Assembly: GCA_020860885.1 (NCBI GenBank)
Contig: JAJBTS010000197.1
Span: 1-16,077, forward strand
DNA: 16,077 bases
From: Bacteroidales bacterium
GTDB lineage: Bacteria > Bacteroidota > Bacteroidia > Bacteroidales > Azobacteroidaceae
Direction of reading: 5' to 3'
The notes under the pieces are model-generated. The model was not told where the DNA came from. It saw only the letters and a list, made by a program, of their open reading frames with translations, and ran no database searches. Shown here piece after piece: positions 7,008 through 16,077 of the stretch (its first letter is position 1; each line of letters starts with the position of its first letter). The translations under genes were made by a program, and so were the position numbers.

Positions 7008-8987
7008 TCATTTAAGTGTATCAATAACTTCTTTATTAATTTTTACAGGATATTTGGCATTCAATGACTCCAGCCACTGTTTTTCCAGATGATCCTGATA
7101 ATCCGTAATAACAAGGCCTCTTACATCGGTATAACTTTCAGGCTTGTCTTTTAACAATTTCCCAATCAGGAAGAAATCCTGATATTCTTCGGGAAATTCG
7201 GCTTTGCCTGATTTGAAAACAGATTCATCCACAAAAGCGTTTTGTCCTTTTTTAAACAATCCTTTTTCTATTTTTACATAAGAAACCTCTCCTACTTTAT
7301 AATTTTCCAACAAATAGTTTACCGCTGCTTCCGGTTTCATTTTTGAAACTTCTTTCTGCATTTTCTTTTTATTCTCCGAATCTTTGGTAAGAACTACGTA
7401 ACCTTTCCAATGAGGTTCGCTCCATGCATACTTATTCTTATTTTTCTCAAAGAAATCTGCAAGTCCCAGAGTATCTACAGATGCTCTTTCCCAAACTTCT
7501 TTATTGCTTACTTCGAACAAAAGGATACCGTCGCGATATTCCTGCATCAGGTTTCTGAACTCAGGATGTTTCTTTTCCAGCGAGCGGTCTTCTGCAGCCA
7601 TAAGTTGATCATACACAAACTGGTCGTATTTATCCTGGAATATTTCCGTAGATAAATTAAAGAACGAACGCGGATTGTTTTTCAAATGTTGTGCAAAATC
7701 AGCTACTGTATAAGTAGCGCCATCCACCGACATCAAAGTCTGGTTGTCACTCAGCAATCCGGAGATATAAGTACTGTCTGTCGGCACCGTAGAATTTGCA
7801 GTATTCAACAAGTTGTTATACACAGATGTATTTACAGAATAATTATGTTCTTTTTTCAACCGGTCTATTTCCGGTTTGAAGACCTCGTAATAACTTCCGG
7901 TACGTTCGAATTTCGTTTGAATCTGCGCTTTTACTTTATCGTATTCCGCGGCATCCCTTTTGCCTAACAATTTGATGATATGAAATCCGAAGCGGGATCT
8001 TACAGGCTCACTTACAGAACCTATCTCTGTCATAGAAAAAACTTTATCATTAAATTCCGGAACCATTCTGCCATACCCGAACCAGGATAAATCGCCACCC
8101 CGGGAAGCAGTTCCCTGATCGCTGGAATATTCTTCGGCAAGTTCACTGAATTCAGCGCCGCCTTTCAGTTTTTCTTTTATTTCTTCCAGTTTCTTCTGGG
8201 CATCCGAAACCTGAACCGTATCTGCGTCGGCCGGGCAAGCAATCAGAATATGAGCCGCATGCACTTCTCCCGGATTGGCTTTTTTTCTATGTACTTTTAG
8301 CAGGTAGTATCCCTGAGGAGTACGGACAGGCATAGATATTTGTCCTTCCGGCGTATTGTAAATAGGGATTTCCAATGAAGGAACCAGATCCATACTGGAA
8401 TACCAGCCCAGGAAACCCGGACGATCCAGTTGTTTGCTGTTTTCATCGTCGGAATACTCGGTAACCAGCTTTTCGAAATCAGCGCCTTTCTTAAGGGTTT
8501 GTTTACGGATCTCCATGGCCTTATTGTAAGTCTCTAACGTATCGGCAGGAGTAATCGAATAAACCCCTTTTTCCTTAATATCGGGAAATGCGATAAAAAG
8601 TCCGCTTATCTCATTGTAGACCTGAGCTCTTTTGTAAGCTTCTTTCAAGATATCTTCATTTACATTTTTCAATGTAAGATAAGGACGGGCCAATTGAGTA
8701 CGGTACTCATTCAATTCTTTATGAAAAGCAGCAGTAGTGTCCATTCCCTGAGCCTCTGCTTCGGCAACCCTCAATTTGAAGTTTTTGAAAAGCACTACAT
8801 ATTCATCCAAGGTGCGTTTGTCAATCGCATCTTCGTTGTTATTCTTATTATAAATATACTCAAATTCAGACATTTTTACATCTTTCCCATTTATATTCAT
8901 AACTACGGGATCATTCGCCTGAGCAAAAACTGCTATTGATGATACAATAAGGATCAAAGAAAAAACACTTCTTTTCATTGGTTTCAT
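7008..8987 (-). CDS. Large PpiC-type peptidyl-prolyl isomerase (two parvulin domains)
   Basis: 659 residues counted from ATG at 8987. The frame stays open upstream to a TTG at 9020, but that codon lies upstream of a near-perfect -7 promoter box (9008-9015), so it cannot be on the main transcript. The ATG at 8987, or the one at 8978, is directly followed by a proper signal peptide (MKRSVFSLILIVSSIAVFAQ). Parvulin domain 1 is at about 122-236 ('FEKLVTEYSDDENSKQL', 'GFLGWYSSMDLVP'). Domain 2, at about 240-344, is the canonical one ('VHAAHILIACP', 'EEYSSDQGTASRGGDLSWFG', 'RSRFGFHIIKLLGKRD'). A long C-terminal half of about 300 residues follows without a clear named domain but with PpiC-like helical repeats. 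It is the first gene of the four-gene envelope operon. A periplasmic protein-folding role is expected. Confidence 0.9.
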   Translation of the reverse strand: MKPMKRSVFSLILIVSSIAVFAQANDPVVMNINGKDVKMSEFEYIYNKNNNEDAIDKRTLDEYVVLFKNFKLRVAEAEAQGMDTTAAFHKELNEYRTQLARPYLTLKNVNEDILKEAYKRAQVYNEISGLFIAFPDIKEKGVYSITPADTLETYNKAMEIRKQTLKKGADFEKLVTEYSDDENSKQLDRPGFLGWYSSMDLVPSLEIPIYNTPEGQISMPVRTPQGYYLLKVHRKKANPGEVHAAHILIACPADADTVQVSDAQKKLEEIKEKLKGGAEFSELAEEYSSDQGTASRGGDLSWFGYGRMVPEFNDKVFSMTEIGSVSEPVRSRFGFHIIKLLGKRDAAEYDKVKAQIQTKFERTGSYYEVFKPEIDRLKKEHNYSVNTSVYNNLLNTANSTVPTDSTYISGLLSDNQTLMSVDGATYTVADFAQHLKNNPRSFFNLSTEIFQDKYDQFVYDQLMAAEDRSLEKKHPEFRNLMQEYRDGILLFEVSNKEVWERASVDTLGLADFFEKNKNKYAWSEPHWKGYVVLTKDSENKKKMQKEVSKMKPEAAVNYLLENYKVGEVSYVKIEKGLFKKGQNAFVDESVFKSGKAEFPEEYQDFFLIGKLLKDKPESYTDVRGLVITDYQDHLEKQWLESLNAKYPVKINKEVIDTLK

Positions 8988-9007
8988 TTCGCTATAATTA
9001 ATATTTT

Positions 9008-9039
9008 CAAAATTAGACAAAAGTTGACTTTATAACAAA
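9008..9039 (-). promoter_or_regulatory. Bacteroidetes-type promoter of the foldase-OstA operon
   Basis: On the minus strand the -7 box is TAATTTTG (complement of 9008-9015), a perfect TAnnTTTG. The -33 box TTTG (complement of 9036-9039) lies exactly 20 nt upstream. An 11-nt A tract (T run at 9047-9057 on plus) sits just above it and could act like an UP element. Transcription should begin near 9000-9003, leaving a leader of about 15 nt before ATG 8987. Confidence 0.8.
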
Positions 9040-9121
9040 CGGATGATTTTTTTTTTTATTGTTATTTACCTTAAAGAAAATATCCCTTTCTCGGAATCTT
9101 CTTCATAAAAGACTATGAAAT

Positions 9122-10624
<1,503 letters not shown>

Positions 10625-10641
10625 TTAAATTTTATTGCGTG

Positions 10642-10649
10642 CAAATGTA
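10642..10649 (-). promoter_or_regulatory. guaB promoter -7 box
   Basis: The minus strand reads TACATTTG here, a perfect TAnnTTTG Bacteroidetes -7 element about 30 nt before the guaB ATG (10612). The predicted start of transcription is near 10635, giving a leader of about 23 nt. The -33 position lacks a good TTTG, so the promoter is one-sided by sequence. Confidence 0.55.
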
Positions 10650-10684
10650 ATCATTTTTTTCAAGAAATTCGCAGATGCAAAAGA

Positions 10685-10701
10685 GAATTCTCGTAGAATT
10701 C
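10685..10701 (-). terminator. Possible terminator of the alkaline phosphatase gene
   Basis: GAATTCT (10685-10691) and AGAATTC (10695-10701) make a 7-bp perfect stem with a 3-nt loop. In the minus direction it is followed by TCTTTTG. It lies about 60 nt past the phosphatase stop and just upstream of the guaB promoter, a sensible place for a terminator, though the stem is AT-rich and the U-tract short. Confidence 0.35.
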
Positions 10702-10760
10702 ATAAAAAAGGGTTAAAAGAGAGGGTTGTTCCGGGTATTAAAAGTTTTTTGTTTACTATC

Positions 10761-12047
10761 TTATTTTAAGTTTAATAACTCCCTTATCTTTTTATGAATA
10801 TCAATATTATCCATAACGCCTACAAATTGTTGAGCTCCGGGTCCATAAGAAAAGATAGGTACCGGAGCCGAAGAATGCGCTCCTTTCACCCCTACTCTGT
10901 TTGTATAATAAGTTTCGAGTTTTTTATCTCCGTAAACGATCAATCCGCCGTTTTCATGGTCAGCCGTTACCAAGAGCAATGTATTGCCATTTTCTTCTGC
11001 AAATGCTTTTGCGAGCCGTACTGCATTATCAAAGTCGACCAGTTCTTCCAGCATATATTTACTATCCGAATTATGTCCGGCAAAATCTATCTGGGAACCT
11101 TCGACCATGAGGAAGAAGCCATTCTCGTTTTTCTTAAGTATATCCAAAGCCTTTCCAACACCGAGAGACAACATATTTCCTCTACCGTTCGACATGCGGG
11201 GCATATGGTTATTCGCCAGCAGGGCCAGTATTTTATTCTTATCCGAAGTAATATTGTCCAGAGAAGATACAATAGTATATCCTTTTGATTTAATGGAATT
11301 TTTCAGGCTTGTACTGAAATAATCGTTGCCTCCTCCGATACAGACATCGATCGTTGCCGAAGAAAAATCACCGGCAATAGCCGTATGACTGTCCCTGCTT
11401 TTCTGATGGGCATAAAAAGCCGCAGGAGTGGCATGCGTAACGGAAGAAGTAACCACAATTCCTGTAGAAAGACCTTTTTCTTTTACTTCTTCCATAATAT
11501 TGACCAGTCTTTTTCCCTGCGGGTCTACCCCAACATAATAATTATTGGTTTTTGTTCCTGTACTCAATGCAGTTGCTGAAGCTGCCGAATCGGTTGTTTT
11601 ATTATCGGCCGAATAGGTACGGACAATTCCGGTAAAAGGCAAAGTAGTCATTTCCAGGAATCCTGATTTATAAATAAGTCCTGCCTGTATCTGGGAAAAT
11701 CCCATCCCGTCTCCTATCATCAGGATAATATTCTTAACCGGGAGTTCCTCTTCAGGATTTTCCCCTGTCGCATCCTGAGCAATTCTGGTCCATTGATTCT
11801 TTTTTTCCTGAAAGAAAAACAGCTCATTCTCTTCTGTATCATATACTGTCAATCCATCGGCAGGATGAACAATAGCATTCCTCTGCGGCGTTGTCATACG
11901 TGGCAACAGCGTTCCCTTTCCTTCCGAAGTCAGATCCAGAACAGCAGAAGGATCCGGCAGACCGGTTCCGATTGAAACCTGAGCAAATACCGAAGAATAA
12001 AAAAGAGAAAAAAAGATTAAGAAAGGAACTATTATTTTCTTATACAT
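10761..12047 (-). CDS. Secreted alkaline phosphatase fused to an N-terminal PRMTT domain
   Basis: 428 residues. Signal peptide 1-22, then at about 23-88 a surface-protein module ('VSIGTGLPDPSAVLDLTS', 'GTLLPRMTTPQRNAIV', 'DGLTVYDTEENELFFF') common at the start of Bacteroidetes tail-fibre-like proteins. Residues 104-426 are an alkaline phosphatase of the PhoA superfamily, which hydrolyses phosphomonoesters. By alignment to E. coli PhoA all key residues are present: D113 (D51), nucleophile S154 in TTDSAAS (S102), H205 and T207 (D153, T155), E316 (E322), D321 and H325 (D327, H331), D363-H364 (D369-H370), H391 (H412). His at the D153 position is common outside enterobacteria. It follows a degenerate tandem copy by 56 bp. 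No T9SS tail is visible, so it is probably periplasmic or outer-membrane associated. Enzyme class is firm; the function of the N-terminal module is unknown. Confidence 0.92.
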   Translation of the reverse strand: MYKKIIVPFLIFFSLFYSSVFAQVSIGTGLPDPSAVLDLTSEGKGTLLPRMTTPQRNAIVHPADGLTVYDTEENELFFFQEKKNQWTRIAQDATGENPEEELPVKNIILMIGDGMGFSQIQAGLIYKSGFLEMTTLPFTGIVRTYSADNKTTDSAASATALSTGTKTNNYYVGVDPQGKRLVNIMEEVKEKGLSTGIVVTSSVTHATPAAFYAHQKSRDSHTAIAGDFSSATIDVCIGGGNDYFSTSLKNSIKSKGYTIVSSLDNITSDKNKILALLANNHMPRMSNGRGNMLSLGVGKALDILKKNENGFFLMVEGSQIDFAGHNSDSKYMLEELVDFDNAVRLAKAFAEENGNTLLLVTADHENGGLIVYGDKKLETYYTNRVGVKGAHSSAPVPIFSYGPGAQQFVGVMDNIDIHKKIRELLNLK

Positions 12048-12103
12048 GATGCATTCTTATTAAAGGTTAGTTGTGTTTTTAAGGTATTTTAGAGTTGGGC
12101 CTT

Positions 12104-13397
12104 TTATCGAATTCCGGTTAAGCCCAACACTTTCTCTAGTTTACTTTTAAGTTCTGTATTGTCGAAAAAACCAATGAATTGTTCAGCTCCGGGACCCAAT
12201 GCAAACACAGGAACGGGATCACAGGTTTCTTTTCCATTGATCTGGGATGTATTGTAATACAACTCCATGGATTTACTCCCGTAGATGATCAGTCCTCCGG
12301 TTTCGTGGTCGCCGCATACGATCACCAGTGTGTTTCCGTCTTCCTGAGCGAAAGCTTTTGCCTGAGCCACAGTAGAATCAAAATCCAACAATTCCTCCAA
12401 CATATAAGTATAATTCTTGACAGATCCTGCCATATCCATGTGAGATCCTTCAACCAGGAGGAAGAAACCTTTTTCATTCTTTTTGAGTATATCCAGTGCT
12501 TTTACGGTAGCTTCCGATAAAAAAACGTCCTCTTCCTTCCGACATTTTCGGCAGATGTCGGGAAGCCGCCAACGCAATTACTTTATCCATTTCCGGAGTG
12601 ATCCCATCGAGAGAAGAAAACACCTGATATCCCTTATTATTCAAACCATTCATCATGTCTACATCAAAATAATCCCGGCCGCCTCCGATACAGACATCGA
12701 TACCGGAAGTTATTAAATTCCAGCCTATATTCCTGTGCAGCGAAGTATCGGGTTGATGTGCATAAAAGGCAGCGGGCGTAGGATGGGTAACAGAGGATGT
12801 GACCACAAATCCTGTTGACAAGCCTTTCTCTTTGGCTATTTCCATGATGGTAGGCATTAGGAAACCCGAGGCATCTATCCCTATACATCCGTTTTTCGTT
12901 TTTACTCCGGTACTTAATGCAGATGCAGCCGCAGCCGAATCGGTTGTTTTACTTTCCGCTGAATGGGTTTTCATAAAACCGGCATAAGGAAAAGCGGTCA
13001 TTTCCAGATAATCGTTGTTCTTCGTAAATCCGGCCTGCAATTGTACCATTCCCATACCGCTGGCAACCATAAGGATGACATTTTTCACCTTTTGGCCGGA
13101 TCCGTTATTGCCTTCATCCGGCTTTAAACCAACACCTTTCCAACCCTTTTCTTTGGCATTATAAGTAAATAAACAGCTTTCATCCGTGTCATACACACAC
13201 AATCCATTGGCAGGATTATCGATTGTTTTTCTCTGAACAGTAGTCATGCGGGGAAAGAGTACTCCTTTATCTGTAGAGACGATATCCAGAATCGCCGATG
13301 CATCGGGATCATCCAAAGTACCGATAGCTACCTGTGCAATATTCACAGAAACGAAATAAAATAAAACTGCAATAGTAAGTAAGGTTCTCCTAATCAT
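12104..13397 (-). pseudogene. Frameshifted, active-site-degraded alkaline phosphatase paralogue
   Basis: Tandem duplicate of the phosphatase at 10761..12047, including signal peptide and PRMTT domain ('GVLFPRMTTVQRKTID'). The two align without gaps over residues 1-290. The frame then breaks: the first part (ATG 13397) ends at a TGA at 12474, and the rest continues in another frame to 12104. The break sits at a 7-nt run (A on plus, 12519-12525). Removing one base restores 430 codons in perfect register with the intact copy. The total of 1294 nt is one over a multiple of three, as expected for one extra base. Three metal ligands are also replaced: D113 by Ser (VASGMG for IGDGMG), H325 by Ser, and H391 by Glu. 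S154, H205, T207, E316, D321, D363 and H364 remain. It is therefore inactive as a normal phosphatase even if the frame were restored. A homopolymer sequencing error is a live alternative for the frameshift, not for the substitutions. Confidence 0.85.
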
Positions 13398-13468
13398 AAG
13401 ATATTAATCAACATGAGATAATCATTTGTTAGTTTTTAATGTGGTTTTACAATCGTTAGTTTTCACCA

Positions 13469-13498
13469 CAAACTAAACTTTACAATTGAACCTGCAAA
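13469..13498 (-). promoter_or_regulatory. Candidate promoter of the phosphatase pair
   Basis: The minus strand has TTAGTTTG (complement of 13469-13476), one mismatch from TAnnTTTG, and TTTG (complement of 13495-13498) 18 nt upstream. The spacing is slightly short for the usual 19-21. A leader of about 65 nt would precede the ATG at 13397. The downstream phosphatase has no promoter of its own in its 56-bp spacer, so it may depend on this one. Confidence 0.35.
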
Positions 13499-13532
13499 TA
13501 TCTTGCCTATATCAGAAGAATAGTTTTCCAGA

Positions 13533-13719
13533 AGGCTGTCCAAAAAGGAATTTCTGCCCCTAAATCCCCTGAAGGGGACTTCTTAAACAACTGAGTATCA
13601 ATAGCCCCTTCAGGGGGTTGGGGGCCAAACGAGATTATTCACTTTTTGTACATCCTCTTTACCAGGCGGATAATGACTGAGGCTGTCCAAAAAGGAATTT
13701 CAACTTTTCAGACAGCCTC
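13533..13719. repeat. MITE-like repeat element: inverted repeats nested between direct repeats
   Basis: A 22-nt sequence starting AGGCTGTCCAAAAAGG is present exactly twice, at 13533-13554 and 13680-13701. Between them, two 22-nt arms (13556-13577 and 13604-13625) built on CCCCTGAAGGGG and CCCCTTCAGGGG form an imperfect inverted repeat. The outer ends are inverted too: AGGCTGTC at 13533-13540 and GACAGCCT at 13711-13718. No transposase frame is present. The layout resembles a small non-autonomous mobile or REP-like element; that it is mobile is inference. Confidence 0.6.
13679..13719 (-). terminator. Long hairpin after the S41 peptidase, possible terminator
   Basis: GAGGCTGTC (13679-13687) and GACAGCCTC (13711-13719) form a perfect 9-bp stem, continued inside by AAAAG (13690-13694) and CTTTT (13704-13708). 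It begins about 33 nt past the peptidase's TAA at 13752. There is no strong U-tract after it, so intrinsic termination is plausible rather than certain. It is also one end of the repeat element. Confidence 0.45.
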
Positions 13720-13751
13720 TAACAGTAAAATATATCTTTGTTACTTCTTCG

Positions 13752-16022
13752 TTATTCTTTAATATACTCGATCGCTTTTTCAATAAACAAGTCACGTCCT
13801 TCTATTTCGCTCTGTACGGTAGGTCTCACTTCCAGGTCGATCTTTACTCCGGCTCACTGGCATACTTCCCATCCGGGATAATAAGCCCCGATGGTGGTCA
13901 GCGTTACGAAATTGCTTCCGGGAAGAACAAAAAACCCGTTATTGCCGTCTGCCCCGGCAGTCGTACTTCCTATTACTTTACTTTGAGGAGCATAACGCAA
14001 AGCGATGGCAACCATTTCTCCCAGGCTGATGGTACCATCGTTTACAAGGATAGCTACTTTTCCTTTAAAGTAATCCTCGTTATTTTCTTTTCCGGTTATT
14101 TCCTTATTATACAGGATAAAGTTACCCGGATAATCCAGTTCACAGGAAGAAAACCACATAAACCTTACAGTATCCGGCAATAAATACGGATTGACATTAT
14201 TGAAAAGATATCCTTTCGGATATTCCCTCAGATCAAAGATGAAGCCATCGGCATCTAAATTGTTTTTAACCAGAGACTCAACATCATTCGGAAGAGTATT
14301 TCCTCCATCTATGTAAATTATTTTTTGTGAAGCCAGCGAGTAATCTTCCGGTTTTTTATGTTTTGCTTTAAAAGATGCATTGTGCGTAAAATCAGTAATT
14401 ACATAGCTAAACTTTTCTTTATCCCTTTCTACCACTACCGTCAATGAATCTTCATCGGTTTGCAGTAAATACCTTTTTACTTTATTGAATATGCCGTCTT
14501 CATTGGAAGCAATCACGTAAGGTCTCATTTCATTAATTACTTCCTGAATATCTTTCCCATCCACCGAGATAATAATATCTCCAGGAACCAATCCGGACGA
14601 ATGAAAAGACTGAACAACCACTTTACCGTCTTCTGTTTTAACCAGGTCTGTAAATGTATTATTTTTCTTCACCCATAACTTATGAAACAAACCATTGCCG
14701 TCACTGAATATTTGCGAATGAGAATCCTGAACGTGAGCCATCAGGGAAAGTAAAAGCAGTTCATATTCCCTCTGGCTGCCTGCTGTCGCAAAAGGTTGAA
14801 TATATCCGGTTAATATTTCCCGCCAGGGCTTATCCATCAGTTCCACGTATGGGAAACCATATTCTACGTTGTTCCATGCTTTGAAAAGACTCAATAGGCG
14901 GAAACCCTGATCTTCCCAGGAGATATCCGGATAAAAAGATTTCGGGTCCATATATGCCACACGCTTACTGCCGGAATAAATAATTACATTGTAGTTGAAT
15001 TTATTACTTCTTTCGGCATTCTTAACATCGTTCAGTGTTTGGATCAGCTCTGGTGAAAAAAGCTTCCTGTTGTTTATCCAGTCCAGGTTAATAATCCTGG
15101 AATACAAAGAAGGGTCCTCAATACTGTAGTCTTTTGTTTTCGTGATTTTACCCAATGAGCGGATAATCCAGTCGTTGATGATCCGGCTTCTTTCCTGTTT
15201 GTCTTTCGCATCTGCTACCAGCGGCATAATACGAAACAGTTCATAATCCATATTAATATCGCCCATGGTAGCTTTCGGGTGATAATGAGTTAAAAATCCC
15301 CACACCCGGGCCAATACATCCAGATTCTCTATCGTTTGAGCGGTCAACCGATTGAATTGAATATTGGAACCTTCATCAAATTCATTATCGTTACGAGCTT
15401 GAAAGTCAACCTTTACCGCTTCTGTTAAAGGACGTGCGTCAACACGAATATCCAGATCGTCTATCCAGAGCTTTATTTTGCCTTCCGTATAAACAGGAAA
15501 TAAGATACCCTGTGTACCTTCCTGTAGTTTGCTTTTCACCAGGAAAGATTTCCAACCGGAACTACCGTTCTGGCCGGAAAGTTCCAGGGTCTGAATATCT
15601 GTGGAAGGCGCCACATAGCGGGTCAACTGCTCAATTTTGAATTCTATTTTTGCATTTACGGCATCTTCAAACCGGTACTTACCCGAATACGTGACCGAAT
15701 CACCTTCTATGGTTCCCGCTCCTAAATAATAAATAGCCATAGACCTCTCTTGAGATTCTATTTTCAGGGCATATTTACCTTCTGCCGGATTAACAGTATC
15801 TTTAGTTACTCCGTCCATAACATACCAGCCGTTTTTCCAGCTACTGAATTGCTGCATACCAGCCAGAGGTATATCTCCTTCAAATTTCAGGCTTTTAATT
15901 AAATCTTTTGAAGCTTCGGAAATCTCTTTATTAACCGGTTGCGACGAACCTTCCGGGAAAAAAGAAAATATAAGGATTATGGAAAATAAAAAGGATAAAC
16001 TTTTCTTTAGTACTAAATTCAT
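13752..16022 (-). pseudogene. Secreted S41-family peptidase interrupted by an in-frame TGA
   Basis: ATG at 16022 opens a 722-codon frame ending in TGA at 13854-13856. The same frame continues for 33 codons to TAA at 13752-13754, and these look like the missing family C-terminus (AGVKIDLEVRPTVQSEIEGR and on to a final helix EKAIEYIKE). Full length would be 756 residues. Order: signal peptide 1-27; a beta-rich region at about 48-195 resembling a galactose-binding-like module; a helical region 228-410 ('LDVLARVWGFLTHYHPK'); 'DSHSQIF' with a candidate catalytic His435; a PDZ-like domain about 455-545; and the peptidase core with candidate nucleophile Ser666 in 'DGTISLGEMVAIALR', then 'IGSTTAGADGN'. 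The lack of a Lys in this last motif suggests a tricorn-like S41 rather than the CtpA Ser-Lys type. The catalytic core is upstream of the TGA, so a truncated product may still be made. Nonsense mutation, assembly error or readthrough are all possible. Confidence 0.75.
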
Positions 16023-16077
16023 AGGATTATTATTTTTAAGTTTTTGTTTGTATTTATGGTATAAAAATAGTAAATTT

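Larger units (their letters stand above)
13398..13751. other. Intergenic region between the S41 peptidase and the phosphatase pair
   Basis: No coding sequence seen. Reading right to left it holds the peptidase's 3' end with a long hairpin (13679-13719), a repeat element (13533-13719), then the AT-rich leader and probable promoter of the frameshifted phosphatase (13398-13500). The leader also has a 9-nt direct repeat, GTTAGTTTT, at 13428-13436 and 13455-13463, which could be a regulator site. Confidence 0.6.

Noticed and set aside
12515..12530. Programmed -1 ribosomal frameshift in the phosphatase
   Set aside because: Restoring the frame needs +1 (or -2), so the T-run is not acting as a classical -1 slippery heptamer.
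12104..12577. Separate 157-codon gene starting at an ATG inside the phosphatase
   Set aside because: Its first ~18 residues are off-frame noise; from about VKALDILKKN on it is simply the phosphatase C-terminal part after the frameshift.
13556..13625. CRISPR-like repeats in the peptidase-phosphatase spacer
   Set aside because: There are only two arms and they are inverted, not direct; no spacer-repeat periodicity exists.
13854..13856. Selenocysteine at the in-frame TGA
   Set aside because: I see no SECIS-type hairpin directly after it, the position is not in a redox motif, and a CGA-to-TGA change is simpler.
16040..16077. Promoter of the S41 peptidase at the right edge
   Set aside because: A TATTTTTA string on the minus strand (complement of about 16062-16069) is near TAnnTTTG, but the -33 position is outside the window, so it cannot be judged.

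Overview
The window reads as a chromosomal segment of a Bacteroidales bacterium (phylum Bacteroidota). The evidence is two proteins with type IX secretion system (T9SS) type A C-terminal sorting domains, perfect TAnnTTTG promoter boxes of the Bacteroidetes sigma factor, an OstA-like protein encoded next to three SurA/PpiC-type foldases, and moderate-to-low GC content. The family cannot be fixed from this sequence alone. Every convincing gene lies on the minus strand, so transcription runs from high to low coordinates.

Right part (16022 to 10761), in transcription order: a secreted S41-family peptidase whose frame is cut by an in-frame TGA but stays open and family-like for 33 more codons; a 354-bp spacer holding a repeat element (inverted repeats nested between direct repeats); a tandem pair of alkaline-phosphatase-family proteins. 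Both phosphatase copies carry an N-terminal 'PRMTT' domain of the kind seen in large Bacteroidetes surface or tail-fibre-like proteins. The upstream copy (12104..13397) is frameshifted in a homopolymer and has also lost three of the canonical metal ligands. The downstream copy (10761..12047) is intact and keeps all of them.

Middle part (10612 to 3180): guaB with its own promoter, then a four-gene envelope-biogenesis operon with its own near-ideal promoter. It encodes a large double-PpiC foldase, a PpiC-like lipoprotein, a SurA-like double-PpiC foldase, and an OstA/LptA-like protein. The genes are spaced by 16 and 4 bp, and the last pair overlaps by 8 bp. Together they suggest periplasmic folding of outer-membrane proteins coupled to LPS transport. 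The operon ends in five tandem heptamers that run through the last stop codon, followed by a strong hairpin terminator.

Left part (2854 to 1): a peptidase-S74 (intramolecular chaperone) protein with a T9SS signal, then two very similar tandem paralogues of unknown function, the second running off the window. The complete paralogue has a T9SS-type C-terminus.

The most notable points are the dead and frameshifted phosphatase beside its intact twin, the TGA-interrupted peptidase, the PRMTT-phosphatase fusion, the paralogues with blockwise variation, and two repeat structures. I found no CRISPR array, tRNA, rRNA or complete insertion sequence.
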